Of a stretch of DNA of 64,000 bases, positions 34,601-46,900 are shown piece after piece. A program made the translations under genes and the position numbers. Source of the stretch: Pachyseris speciosa (Eukaryota > Cnidaria > Anthozoa > Scleractinia > Pachyseridae); NCBI GenBank assembly GCA_016490735.1, contig JAEMWC010000271.1:497501-561500 (forward strand), read 5' to 3'. A model generated the notes under the pieces. It did not search any database. It was not told the DNA's origin and saw only the letters and a program-made list of their open reading frames with translations. How positions within the stretch are numbered: position 1 is the first letter of the stretch; each line of letters starts with the position of its first letter.

Positions 34601-37600
34601 TCAACAGAACTGTGAAAAAAGAGGAAAACAAGGAGGTCAATTTGAATATCACTGTCTTTTCCACAGTGGACTGAATCTTAAGGACATGCACAGTATTGCT
34701 TTAGTGCATAGCAACTCACGCAACTTGTGTCTAGACGTCATGCTACATGATACAATAACATTGAGCAAGAAATGTAGACATAATTATAGCTTTCCTGGGT
34801 GGCCACAATAACCACAGCCTGCAGAACTGGTGCCGAAAGGGGAAGGAAAAGGAGATCAAATCAAATCAATTTATTTAAGCTTGATAGCGTGAGGAGTGGT
34901 TGCCCAATCTCCCGAGCCGGGGGCTCATGTATTAAATGTCCGAGCAATCCGGATCGAATTGGAATTTAGAAGTGTTGATTTTTGAGGAGAGGGGAAAACT
35001 GGAGTACCTGGAGCAGTGGTTTCAATAAGCACCGACGTCCGACGAAAAGCGTTGGCTACTTCAATCAGAGAGGTCGGCTACTTTTTCCCTAAATTGAAGT
35101 CATTAAAGAACGATTCTTTATTTTTGCTTTAACACCGTCGCCTACTCTACTCCAACTCGCTGCCTACTTCAAATTTTATTGAAACCCCTGCTGGAGAAAA
35201 ACCTCTCGGATTTATGAGAGAAAGTGCAAGTGGAAAAGGAAAAGACACCTTACTAATTTTCCTCTTTCCTTCTGCATCTACTTTTGGCACCAGCCATGCA
35301 GGCTACAATGACAGGGGGTAAATACACTGTAGAACTTTGTTAAAAAAAAAAAAGAATTTTCTCACATAATAACCTCAAACATTGTTAGTAAATTTAAAAT
35401 GGCGATGAAATATTCATCAGATATTTCCACATACCTTCCAGCGGTTGCCACAATCTAAGCAAAGTACAAAAGTAGTCATGGGCTCGTCAGCACTGCGTGT
35501 TTGTAGCTGTGTGTAAGTACATTTTCTTTTGCCACACTTCCCACATTTAAACAAATTCGTCTCTGTCCCCTGGTTTTTTGCCACCTGTGCTTCACGGATG
35601 CCTTCCTTGGCACACTCCTGTCGAAACTTTTTCATCTCATCACTGGCCATTTCCTAAGAAAACAAAGCACAACAGCAGTGATCCGCATGTTTTTAGGCGT
35701 TAGTCACAAAGTTCTTAGTGAAGAATGATAACTAATAACAAGAAGATGAGGTTAAATGATAATAAACCCAATTTAAGGGATACATGTAACAGCCCAGGTG
35801 ATTGTAGCATTCAATGCTAGCAGAGGCCTCTTTTCCCCTCTGCCATGGGTCGAAACGTCTGTGTTGAGCATGTGCCATGGTTTCTTAGCAACTGAACCAT
35901 CATGTAATGCTTTTCGCACATGATCGGTCAGCAAACAATACAAGGAACGTGCAAGGAACGTGTATTAAAACCTCCTTCCACGACAACGGATGGCGGCTTA
36001 ATCAAAGACCATTTCAACCCACGGCAGAGGTCTCTTTTCTCCCGCATGCTGAATACAAGTAAAAGAGGCGTCTGCTGGCAGGGAATTTGTAGCAATAAGG
36101 TACACTGTATAATAAATTGCTCGAGAACAAGGGATAACCAAGCCACCCACCCTCACCGGTGTCCAATATTCACAGAGATTAAAATTTTGGGAAGTACATA
36201 TACCAGTATGTATCTGTTGAAAGTGTGAGGGGCAAAGCAAATTCAGGGTTACCACAGATTGTGATAAAAAAAATTCCCTGACAATCCCGACTTTTCACTG
36301 ACCATAAAGCAGAGCAACCACCCAAGACAAGTCCTTGGGCTATAAAGCCAGCAATGAAGCTACAGAAACAACACAACCTTTACTAACTTTTCACTGACTT
36401 TCAGGTAAAACTTAGAATTTCCCTGATGCAAAATTCCCTGACTTTTCCCTGAGGTTGGAAAAAAAAAAAAACGGTTTTCCCGACTTTTCCCTGAATATGG
36501 CTACCCTGATAATGATGACAGATCCTCTAAAGAAGTCGTCACTTTTTCTAGAATCTGTATTCATAATTGAACAGATGTCAGGAAAACAGGGCTCTATGGC
36601 TAGCACAGTTTTCAATACAAAGCAAAATGTTCAACATCGTACTCTTATTTGTTGTTCTAAGATTTTCCAAAGGCAAACCTTTCAACCATTAATTAAAAGA
36701 GAAAGTGTCAAGGATTGTTAGTAAGCATAACAAAATTTGCATGGTCTCTTCCAAAAATCAAGATAAAGTTTGGTTCTACCTAATTTGTATTTTGGCAAAC
36801 GCTTCCACATTTAAAAGGTAAAAATAATGTTCCTTGTCTGCGTTCTATGATAACCAAGTAAAAACTGGTAATTTTGGCACACCAATGAAAAACACCCACC
36901 TTCAAAATTCACTGAGTGATAATCCGATTGTTTTTTGGCATTTGACAAAAACTCATCAAGCTCTGATGCAGAAAAACAATGCTTTTGAAAACTGGTAAGC
37001 TTTGACAAAATTTGGTAGAAACTGAAAACAGAGTCCGCAATAAAGTAAATGAAAAATTGCCTTGTGCGGATAGGCCCAAAACCTATGGAAATGAAAGGAA
37101 ACCTGTACAGCTGTATGTCAATGGCAAATGAAAAAGAAATAACAGAATGGTCAAAATTTCAGCTCACAGACACTATTATAAATGACTTTTGTTTTTGGTT
37201 ATGCATAGGCAAGATGTAAATGAATGCCAACTTGAAATGGTCAGCTCTGCATTTTCAAGTTCTCCTTACATTTCTGATGAAACTGGTGATAACATATTAC
37301 CATATTTCCTCGCAATAATAGGTGGGACAATTATTATTACATAATACTATTATTTTATTTTGCACCAAAAGGCGATTATTGGAGGGAGGCAATTATTTCA
37401 AATATTGCTCACTGGAAGTACCATAATGCCCTGAATATTTTGTTTTATTATCCCATTAAATCGAAAAGTTAATAATCACATCTAATGACTAAACATGGGC
37501 TTTTTAAGTGTTCCAAACTGTAACAAAACCTATGCTTTTGTAACTATTCAGTTGTAAACAATTAAATGAAAGTTTGTTTGTTGCCCAATGTGTCAACTTT

Positions 37601-40600
37601 TAACTTGTCAGGGAGGGGATAAAGAGAGAGAAGATAGCAAGAGGGGTGGGGGGGATCATTCAAGGAGGCAAATATTTTAAATATTTGCATCAAAGGGGGG
37701 TGATTATTCGAGGGAGGCGGTTAAACGAGGGACAGCTATTATTTGAGGAAATACGGTATGCTTCATTTTTTTTCTTTTAAAGTTTACTTGATTTAATCCC
37801 ACTGGTGATCCAGAAGAAATTCATGCACAAAAATACTGAAAATTGATTTAGTAATTTTTTGGCCAAAAATATGGGATTTGGCAGTTACATGAACAAATTA
37901 TGTCTACAAATGCAATAAACTGACTTTTTAAATACAATAATTTACTGATTGTGCAGTGACTTTAGGCTTCGCAGTACCTCTGTAGGCATTGTTGCAAAGT
38001 GTTCAGGAGAAATTTGCCCGGAAAGAACTTTCACTTTAAGAAGAGGATTTTTAGCATCTCGTAGGTTGCTAACACGACTCCTGACACGCTGTTTGTACTT
38101 AGCATTTGTGTCTTTGAACTCCTGAAAGATACCTTCACACAGGTCAAGGGACATAATGCATTGTAGTGATAACACGGACTGTGACATGACTCTAGATTAC
38201 GAAAACAAACATCACACAAATAAACACTGGAATATCAGGCTTAATCTTAAGTCTTCAGGTTACACACATATTAGCTGGAGATGCTTCTGAGAGGAAAGAG
38301 AAAGTTCCAAGATTTTCCTTTCAGTGTTTTGTCTATGAAGGGGTCATTTCAACCACAAATTCTTGAATGTGACAATAAAAAAATATGGCTTGCAATAATC
38401 AACTTGACCATAGAGCTGTAAGGAAACAAAAATCAACCTGAGCTAGTTGTGGAAGTGAAAATGAAGAAGCTACCATTACCTCTTAAACAATGCTTACACA
38501 TATCTCAACAATAGCTTCTCTCCAATGATTTTTTTACCACAGCAGTATGTGTACTGTACATACCTGTACCGTGAGTGTGTAAGTTTTTCACATCATTTCT
38601 AATGTACAGTTCTGGAAGGGAAAACTGACAATTTGACAAAAAAATATTATTGCATTCACTCTTTTACTCTGTTTTCTTTTCTTTCAGTCTACAGCTGTAT
38701 CTTTACTAAAGATATACTTTAAGGCTATTTGCAAACTTCTAAACCATTAAACTTCTAAACCACTTCGAACCATAGTGATCCAAACTTCCAAATCATACAT
38801 GTATTTCAGATCATACATAATTTCAGCATTTTCTGTGCATTTAATTTTTAACAAAAGTTGAAATTGGATCATACATTTACTCAAGGATACATTCCTCACA
38901 CGCTGCGGCAAAGTCTTCGGCAGTAATTGCTACAATAAGAAAAAAGAATTATTATTTAAAAGTAATGTGTTCTTACAATGAAACAGTAAATCAGAAGTGC
39001 CATCAGAAGATGAATTTCAATAATGACTATTCTGTAAGTCAAAACGTACAAAGAAATGTGATTAAGGTGCACCTAAACCCAAAATATTTTTTCCCTTGAA
39101 TAAATCTTTGCACCTGTTTGAAACGCATTGCGCCTTTTTAAACCAAATTTTGAATTTTTATAGGCTATAAAAGTTAAGAAATTTAGCCATCATCTGTCCC
39201 ACAAAGAGCTAGTACATGTAAGGGGCATGGGTTTTTTCCTGATTTGACATCACAAACTGCTTTGCAAGCATGTTTACAAAGACTTACTGCGATGCAAATC
39301 AGTTTGTGACATCAAATCAGGAACAGACCCGTGCCCCTTACTAGATTGTGTACTTGTAGCTCAGTCATGGGACAGATGATGGCTAGATTTCATAACTTTT
39401 ACAGCCTATAAAAAGTCAATATTTTGTTCAAAAATTCACAATGGATTTCAAACAGGTGCAAAGATTTATTTAAGTGAAAAACAAAATATTTTGGGGTTAG
39501 GTGCAGTTTAAAGGATGAATCCACATACTCTGCTCAAATTCAACCTCCAGCTTGAGGGAATTCACAATCATCTCCCTACACTTTCCCCGCACTGAGTCAG
39601 CTGTGACCTTGTTAGGTGGGAATGTGACAACTTTGTTGTCTTGAGGGGTAGAGGGAGCTGATGATGATGACTTGGTGCTTTGTGCTGGAGAGCTGCTGCG
39701 ACTGGATTTTTCACTATTTGGTGTCTTCCTGTCTCCATTTTCTTCTGTTTTTCCTCCAGACTTTTCTATAAGTACAGTGTAACAAAGGCGAACGTAATGT
39801 GACAAAAAAGAAAAGAGAACGAAAGCATACAACTAATAAACATACACTGTACATGTACTGTATGAATCCTGGTCAAAAGATTCAACTAATAACCATACAC
39901 CAGGGCTCGACTTAACTTTTAGGCTTATTGTAGGCTTATTGTAGGCTTATGGCTAGTAAAATGGTAGTTCTCACTAGCTAAAGAGCTTTTTCTACTAGCC
40001 ATAAAATATTCAGTTCAAGTTAGTAATTACCCTAGAGACACTCAGATCCAGTCTCTGTAGCTGAATGTGGCCTGGTCATGAAGCTGTTCACTTTCATTCA
40101 CACGAAAGATTACTTTGTTTATTTTCTTTCTGCATGTTAAACATTGTGTCACAATTTTCACAGCACTAAATTTATCTTTTGCAGTTGACAAAGAAATTTG
40201 CCTCCATAATTTTAGCAGCCAATATGGCTAGTAACTGACAGAATTTCACTAGCCAAAACTGACAATCCAATGGTATTTGGCTAGTTGACCACCGGGTCGA
40301 GCCCTGTTACACTGTACATGAACTGTACGAGAGTCAAATTGACTACTAAACACAGCTTGATGATATTATTTTTTAGAGTTTAGGGAAATCTTTAGGAGTT
40401 TGTAGAGTCTTAATTTACTTAGTTATATAATTCTTAGTTTTTATCCATCGACATTGTACATCCATCGACATCGTACATCAGGGTACTTCAGGGACTCACT
40501 GATTAAATTTAGTTTTTATGACACAAATAGTACAAAAATCAGACTAAATCCCTTGTAATTGCACAACACAAACCCACTGAGCATAATTTTTGTCACGTCA

Positions 40601-42167
40601 AAATTTCTCGACTCACCAGGTAGAAGTTTCTTCCATGACTTTATGAGTGATTTTGCTTGTGTCTGCAGATCAGAGTTTTCACTCTTTTTTCTCAGCGTAT
40701 TGACAGACATCCCTATTCTTGTCTTTTGAAGAATTTCTAACGTGATTGGAAGGTCTTTGAGCCTTTTCAAGAGATCCACAGCACTATCTGAATCCATCTG
40801 GAGACATTAAACACAAAGAGTTATGATATTGTGTTTGTTTGCAATTACAAATTTATTTAAATTGATAGCTACTTGTCTGGGTCACCTCGCAGCTCTTACA
40901 AGGTCTCACCTGATCGGAGACCACCCTTCAGGTGAGACAAAAGAAAAAACAACACAAACAATGGACCCTGGCCCTGAAACAATAGGGCTGCGACACTATC
41001 CCCGCCACTGAAATTTTGAGCTTATAGGAGCTGCGAGGCTACCGACTTGTCTTAGCAAGCTCTGGTTAAGTGACACCCATGTTGGAAATAACTCCTGTCT
41101 GAAGAGAGTGGTTTTGAGTTGAGTGTCGAAAGTACATGTACTTTACATTTGCTTTGGTTCTGCTTTACACGTACTTCACTCAGTGATTGGTTACAGTTGG
41201 TTGGTTGCGCCACTTTCTTAACCAATGAGAAGCAAAAACCAAAACCAATTGTCAAACGCAATTGGTTATCAGCAGCCTGATTTGAGACTAATAGGACAGT
41301 GTACGCGTCATGCTTGTAATTGGACAGTGTAATAGGACAGTTTACGCATCATGCCTGTGTAATTGGACAGTGCGTGTCATTTTGCGCGCGGTTGTTGTGC
41401 ATTTTGTTGAGTAAACTATTACGTTTTTCAGAATTCATCACTATGTGTAACCTTTTAACACTCAACTGATGGCTCGTCCGTTTCTCAAATTTTGTCATAG
41501 TTTTGATTAATTGGTAACAGAACTTCATGTCATCTAATTCTGTCTGTAATCATACTCGTGGTTAACAAATCGGACTCCTGCTTCACAGTCGTCCAATTTT
41601 GTAAATCACTCGTATGATTACAGACCAAATTGGACTCCACTCGGTCCAATTACCATTATGAATAAAATGAAAATGACAGCAAAAATAATATTGACAAATA
41701 CTAAAATAATGTGGCAGGGTATTCTGCAGTTAAGCTATAACAAATCCACACAATGAGGATTCGTGATATTGGATTTCCCGATATCGATCTCCTACGTGCA
41801 TATGAAAAGGCTTACCAAATAAATGTGTGTGTTTGGCTTTGATAAAGAAAGCAAGCTAGCTCATTAACATCTGTATGAGGCATTCATGAGTAGATCATGT
41901 AATTCGAACTCCCTTAAAACAATAGCGGATGCTTTTGCATTGTAATTTTGCAAACTCAAAGACTTTTTTCACATTTTAACACCGTCTATTAAAAAAACAT
42001 GATCGAATGGATTTCTTCCGGTTAAATAATGGCCAAATTCATTGTCTGCATGCACTGCAGTCGGCCGGCCGGTGAAAATATCAACAAATGCGACTCACCG
42101 TTCCTTCCTCTCCAACAATCTTTTCCAGCTGCTTACCAATCTTAAAAACCTCTTCTTCGAGATTCAT
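34601..42167 (-). CDS. TCEA1: Transcription elongation factor TFIIS
   Basis: Coding exons in gene order: 42099-42167, 40617-40797, 39529-39765, 38891-38929, 37978-38132, 35435-35653 and 34601-34609. All phases agree (0,1,1,1,0,0), giving 302 residues against about 300 in animal TFIIS. Residues 1-80 form the N-terminal helical (LW) domain with [11 protein letters not shown] Ser-rich linker follows. Domain II (about 140-255) includes [19 protein letters not shown]. The zinc ribbon (264-302) has ligands C264, C267, C292 and C295, and the acidic hairpin RSADEP (D283, E284) enters the polymerase active site to stimulate cleavage of backtracked RNA. The last exon adds only Phe-Cys-stop, the canonical ending. 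Its acceptor follows a long pyrimidine tract. Exon 4 has only 39 bases. The paralogue number (TCEA1, 2 or 3) cannot be resolved. Confidence 0.95.
34940..35215 (-). mobile_element. SINE family 1, copy D, split by a nested MITE
   Basis: The left piece (about 34940-35013) has ggagaggggaaaactggagtacctggag; the right piece resumes at 35191 with ggagaaaaacctctcgg. Joined, they match the block in copies A and C. The element is truncated beyond about 35215. Confidence 0.75.
35014..35190. mobile_element. MITE, 177 bases, inserted into a SINE
   Basis: The ends are CAGTGGTTTCAATAA on the left and, complemented, CAGGGGTTTCAATAA on the right. A 6-base duplication, CTGGAG, flanks it (35008-35013 and 35191-35196). 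It interrupts SINE copy D, so it is younger than that SINE. Confidence 0.85.
36243..36511. mobile_element. Possible hAT-like MITE with ttccctgac repeats
   Basis: The left end cagggttaccac and right end (complemented) cagggtagccat form short inverted termini. Inside are several copies of ttccctgac and acttttcactgac or acttttccctga. It lies in the last TFIIS intron. Confidence 0.55.
37060..37890. mobile_element. Dispersed repeat Y, copy 2, interrupted
   Basis: The flanks (37120-37297 and 37759-37890) align with 9769-10130. The segment between is absent from the first copy and is a separate inserted element. Confidence 0.6.
37298..37758. mobile_element. MITE inserted at TA inside repeat Y
   Basis: The ends are TACCATATTTCCTCG and its near-complement GAGGAAATACGGTA. 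Subterminal motifs (cgattattggaggg, gattattcgagggagg, attatttgagg) recur in the interior. Comparison with the copy at 9769 shows the empty site, and a TA dinucleotide borders both ends. Confidence 0.8.
39068..39505. mobile_element. Palindromic MITE, about 440 bases, next to a TFIIS exon
   Basis: Near-complete inverted arms: tgcacctaaacccaaaatat on the left and aaatattttggggttaggtg on the right. Interior pairs include ggcataa-type, catctgtccca/tgggacagatg and cctgatttgacatcac/gtgacatcaaatcagg. Its right end lies 23 bases from the exon-3 splice donor of TFIIS. Confidence 0.9.
39901..40306. mobile_element. hAT-like MITE, 406 bases, related to 33843-34094
   Basis: The ends are CAGGGCTCGAC on the left and GGTCGAGCCCTG on the right. 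TACAC precedes the left end and recurs one base beyond the right end, so a 5-base duplication with a small change is likely. A direct repeat of taggcttattg lies near the left end. It is in TFIIS intron 2. Confidence 0.8.
40884..41037. mobile_element. Short MITE, about 150 bases
   Basis: The inverted ends cctcgcagctcttacaag and cttataggagctgcgagg enclose a smaller palindrome (ctcacctgatcgg with ccttcaggtgag). It is in TFIIS intron 1. Confidence 0.75.
41285..41375. repeat. Short tandem duplication
   Basis: Units containing ataggacagt, tacgc(g/a)tcatg and taattggacagtg occur twice in tandem, followed by a partial third. Confidence 0.7.
41536..41640. repeat. Inverted repeat
   Basis: gtctgtaatcatac near 41541 pairs with gtatgattacagac near 41612, with partly palindromic sequence between. 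Confidence 0.6.
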
Positions 42168-42714
42168 TGTGTTTGAAATTCGCAGAGACAGCGAAAAAAA
42201 AAAACAGTGAGCACTTAACAGAAGTTTTCACACTGCACCAAGATATTCGCGCCACATCATGGCGGACATGGCACACAAAGTGACGATCGCTCGAGCCCGC
42301 GCCAGTCGGTCAGCGGATACCTACAGTTTTGGTACCAGTCTCCATTGAGGGGCAAAGAGAAAAAAAATCGCGAATGCATATGCAGTCAGTCCTCAGCCGA
42401 TTTAAAACTCTTTGTAATTAATTCGTTTTTTTTGGTAAGCCTTTCTAAAGAGGTTTGAGGCGAAATTAAAATGTTGCTTCAAATCGTGACGCTTTACCTT
42501 TCGCTTGACAAGACGCCGCATCCGACCAACGCAAAAATACGGCTGCTTTGCAGTCTACTTCTAGGCTGGCCTAACTATACACTACAGTAGCTGTCAAATC
42601 ATCTTGCTAGTCGTGTGTTTCCTCTTATCCCGAAGCCAAACTATCATAGAAATATTATGACCTACATGAACCTACATAGTCTCCAACATCATCAGCTGCA
42701 TACTGCACAGCTGT

Positions 42715-42759
42715 TTTATTTATTTATTTATCTATCTATCTATCTATCTGTCTATCTAT

Positions 42760-42794
<35 letters not shown>

Positions 42795-42828
42795 CTTACT
42801 TATTTATTTATTTATTTATTTATTTATA
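42715..42828. repeat. (TTTA)n/(TCTA)n microsatellite
   Basis: A tetranucleotide array of mainly TTTA with an internal TCTA block. The overlapping open frame reads alternating Leu/Ile/Tyr/Phe and is an artefact. Confidence 0.95.
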
Positions 42829-43213
42829 TATTGTTTTCTCCATTCAAAGTACACAAGGGAATACTTATAAAATGGCTGTTTTAATAGTACTAAGAACGTA
42901 ACAAAAAGCATACATGAATGCAACAGCAAAGCTATCAAGTACAATATCAGACTTAGAGTCCTCACTGGAACGACTATGGAATCAATCGAAACGCGATAAC
43001 AGTCTTCATCTACATAAGTTACTGAGGTCGGTAAAAACCCAAAGACATCGCACCAGCTAAAATATCTGAAAATAAAATAGAAAATAGAAACGTAAGCAGA
43101 TTAAATTTAAGAGAATCAAAGGAACTTGAGATAATTACTTCCTCATTGATGCAGTTCCAGTCAGAAATAGTTCTTGGAAAGTATATACCAGAAAAATTCA
43201 AATTGGGCTACAC

Positions 43214-43257
43214 TAGCCTGCGTGCAGACGTCATAGGTGACGTCTAAACGCAGGCTA
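43214..43257. repeat. Short palindrome
   Basis: tagcctgcgtgcagacgtca is followed almost directly by its near complement tgacgtctaaacgcaggcta. Confidence 0.75.
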
Positions 43258-43976
43258 GGCCACACCGGCCGGCACTAGCGCGAAAATAAGAGCGTAGTCG
43301 CAGGAAATAAATGAAAGATAGCATAAGTCACGGCTGGGTACTCAGACAGGCATGGGAAAAAGTAATGTATTTCAATTATATTCGGACGACTTTAAATAAT
43401 TTCCATCATGTCAGAGCCAAAATTTTTCTGGTTTTTAAAAACTCAAGGTCCTGATTTTTTTTTTTTTTACTCTCACTTTATTGCAGTGAGGGCGCTTTTT
43501 GGCTATACCGATTGGTTTTTAATTCGGCCAAAATAAAATCAGCCAAATTAAATCTTAGTGCATGTTAAATAATTAAAGTTTACACTCAGTCTGTTTAAAG
43601 GCTGCCGGAAAATCACCTAGGACTACGACACCGCTTACTTTTCTCCATAAACAGAAACATATATTTCTCAATTAAAAACAGATCTTTATCATTTTATGTA
43701 CGGTTTTTACGGTAAACTTTTCTTTTGTCTCGTAAACGGTTGAACCGTCCGCCTTCTTCTCCTTTTGTCTCCATGATTTTGTATTTCTTTGGCTGCGCTG
43801 CGTGAGTTGTCAAGGAAACGTGGTTAATTAATACGTGTAGCTTCTCTCGCATTGGACGCATAAAATTATTTTTGCAGAACGGTTTGTTTGCGTATTCGCA
43901 GCGCCAACAAACGTGCCGAGACTTTTGTCCCTTCACGACGTGTTTATAAGTTTGGCTGACCACATTTTAAACGAGA

Positions 43977-46900
43977 ATGGACGAAGGTAAGAAAGGCGGA
44001 GAAACTACAAACGATGAGGACTTTGTACTCGAAGTTGATCAAGTTAACGACGGCAGTCATGTTGACAAAGACAATCTGCAAATTTCCCACGATCAGACGG
44101 CTACGAAAGTGGAGCATTTAAACGTGGCGGACTCTGAAGACGGTCCCGAGAAACAAGACAAAAAATCGGACGATAAAGGGGGCGGAAGAGGGGCGAATGT
44201 TGTTGCAAATAACGATGAAGCAGATGAAGGGCGTCACGAAGTGCCAGCTGATGTCAGAGAGACTGTTAGAGAGAGTTCTGCCCTTAATGTTAACTCAGAT
44301 AACACGAGTTCAGCAAATGAAGGGTCGAATGATTCTTCGTCTCCCTCGAAGTCGCTCATTCCACGAAAAGCGAAGAGACGAGGGATTTTCGTATCGTATG
44401 CGCCAGAAGCGAGCTTCATCGAGAAACGCTTCATTTCCTACACCGTTAGAGAACTGAAAAATATCGGATTTTGCGACGACATTTGGTTCGACAAAGATGG
44501 TGGGGCGCCTGTTGAAAGTCCATTTTGCTTGCAGCAGAGATTGGAAATTGCAGAAAAGTGTCGCGCATCGATAATGTTCTTGTCGGACTCTTATTTCAGT
44601 TCCAGAGTCTGCCTTCACGAGGGACAAATTTTGCTCAATCGTGACGAAGATAGAGAAAGTGCTAGCGCCGACGAGAAAGATGAGATGGAAAAGCCTGTAA
44701 AATTGTTCTGTATAAAGTACAGCCGTGGGAAGCTCCCTCCAGATTACAAGCAGCTGGAAGGACGATTTCTTGACTTAAGCTCCTACACCGCTTCTAGCGT
44801 TGCTGAACTCTCTTCGGTCGTTGTGGGCGCTTATAGCGAAGAACTAGAGAAGTATGCCCCGCTGTTTGGTCTGCGCATTCCCACTCCTCCAAGTTTACCA
44901 GACATTGTAAAACTCGATCACCAAAAACCTTTATCATCGTGGGACATATCTGATGTACTATCCTGGCTGGCCTGTCTAAAAATGCAAGCGCACTGCTCTC
45001 TGAGCTTCGAAGAGAACGAAATCGATGGCTTTATGTTGGTTTCCATGAGCGAAGTCGACATGGAAATGCACTTGAATATTGACAGTCGCGTGGCGCGCCG
45101 GAAACTCGTGCAACAGGTCAAGAAAATCCAAGACGAGCAAACGCAGATCAAAGAAAATTGGTATCTCAAGTGTCTGAAAAACAAAGTTAAGGCGGATTCG
45201 GTGTACGTTATTTGTGATCCTAATGATGTCCGGTTTTATGAAAACCTACGAGCCGATTTAGCACAGAAGAATTTACAGGTAAAAATAGGATTTAAAAAAT
45301 ACAATTAGGCAGCTATCTGTCACGCTATTGTGTTATGAATTAACAAAATTAGCATGTGAATTGATTTTTGCGTACAGTGCGGTAAATCGTAATTCGACGC
45401 ATTAAACTAATAAATTTTGCGCTAATTATTGAGAGCGAAGCATATCACTTTCATGTTGCGTGAGTTTGACAGTTTCGTGACACCAACTCGCGCAATCGCG
45501 CGCGAAAGCAGGGGAGGTTATCTACCACTGTGTTCAGTTGTAACTAATTTATCAATACTGCAGTTGGTTTTGCGAATCCGAAAGCCGTGAACACTCCTGT
45601 TTAAGCCTTGACAAAGAATCTTTTTTTAAATCCCCTCGTAGCTTCTTGGTTAATAAATTAAATTTAACATAGCCTGCGTAACAAGCGTTTCCGTGTGGCT
45701 TCCTAGCATGGGCAAAGATGTTTTGCCCGCGCGAAAAGTGGGGCCAAAGAGCAAAAAAATGAAAAAGAGTGGGGAGGGGGAGACGGGGGAAGGAAACGCT
45801 TGCAGACAAACCACAGCCCACTTGGCCTGTCACGCCTGAGTGCACTCAGTGAGATTTCAGGCTGTCATAAATTAACCAATAAAATGTTTCGCCTCTCGGA
45901 AGTGAATTTTCGAGTACCCGTGTCCACAACAAACTATTTCGTAAGCAACGCGCGTATGAATCCGAGTGACCAATGCAAACTTTATAATTGTAATTTCAAA
46001 AAATATATATTTTCAATCCATCGAAAAGGAAGGACTGCAAGGCAGAAGTTGGACTTGAGGTGGTAAAATGTGAGCCTGAATGTGAGAAGTATTCAAGTCA
46101 CGTTTGTAATCCTCGTGCTCGCAAGATTTTAGATCACTGTATTCATTCATCCAGGAATCGATACAAGGTAAATTTTGGAAGTCAACTCCGACGAAGTCAA
46201 CTACAGTAAAGAAGCGTTTGTTGGACACGCCAGAGGGAAGCAGTGTAACCCGCAAATCGGTTCGAGTGTTGTCGCCTGGTGTACTAGCAACTGTAGAATA
46301 CCCGGGCACTACACTTTTTTTTTATAAGAATAAATTTTATAAGAATATCGAGGCTGAAATTTGCGAGATTTTAAGAATATTTTAAGAATAAATCTGAGGC
46401 TGAAATTGTGAAAAGAATATAATTTCGTGCGTTGAAAATCTGTAAATACCATATAATGATATGTTTTTACTTAACTTTTTACTTTTTTGTGCAGTACAAA
46501 ATAGCAAACACTTAACTTGTAATGGGATACCCCAATACGTCCTTAAACGGAAATGTCATAAGCTATAATTAAGAATATTACAAGAATATTTTCAGCCTAA
46601 AATCGACAGAAAAATAGGAATATTCAGCCTGGGCCGGAAAAACAATATCCTTATAAAAAAAAAAAAAAAAAAAAAGAGTGTATTGTTGGTCGGTCGGCGT
46701 CCTTTGAAGAACGAAGCAGAACACAATACACGCAAAGGTTTCACGCTATTCTTATTCAATGACATGCAGTTAAGCTCCAGTTTCTGAGTATAGATAGTCT
46801 TCCCGAAGGCGGCCTCCCAGTCAAAGTTCTCGTAAGAATTCCCTTGGATGAGGTTATCATAAAGCGAGTTTGCCTTCCTATTTGAGGGATTTTGACGAAG

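Larger units (their letters stand above)
42168..43976. promoter_or_regulatory. Divergent intergenic region between TFIIS and the TIR-SAM gene
   Basis: The two genes start back to back, 1.8 kb apart. The TFIIS side (42200-42320) is locally GC-richer and contains ATGGCGGAC, a YY1-like sequence. The TIR side has an in-frame TAA at 43968-43970 just before its ATG. No TATA box is convincing in either direction. The interior holds the TTTA microsatellite and a short palindrome. Confidence 0.45.

Noticed and set aside
34743..34826. Alternative 28-codon last exon for TFIIS starting Phe-Cys
   Set aside because: The exon at 34601-34609 gives the canonical Phe-Cys-stop ending with a better acceptor; kept only as a possible alternative.
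43694..43963. 89-codon minus frame upstream of the TIR-SAM start
   Set aside because: No recognisable domain and it lies in the likely promoter region.
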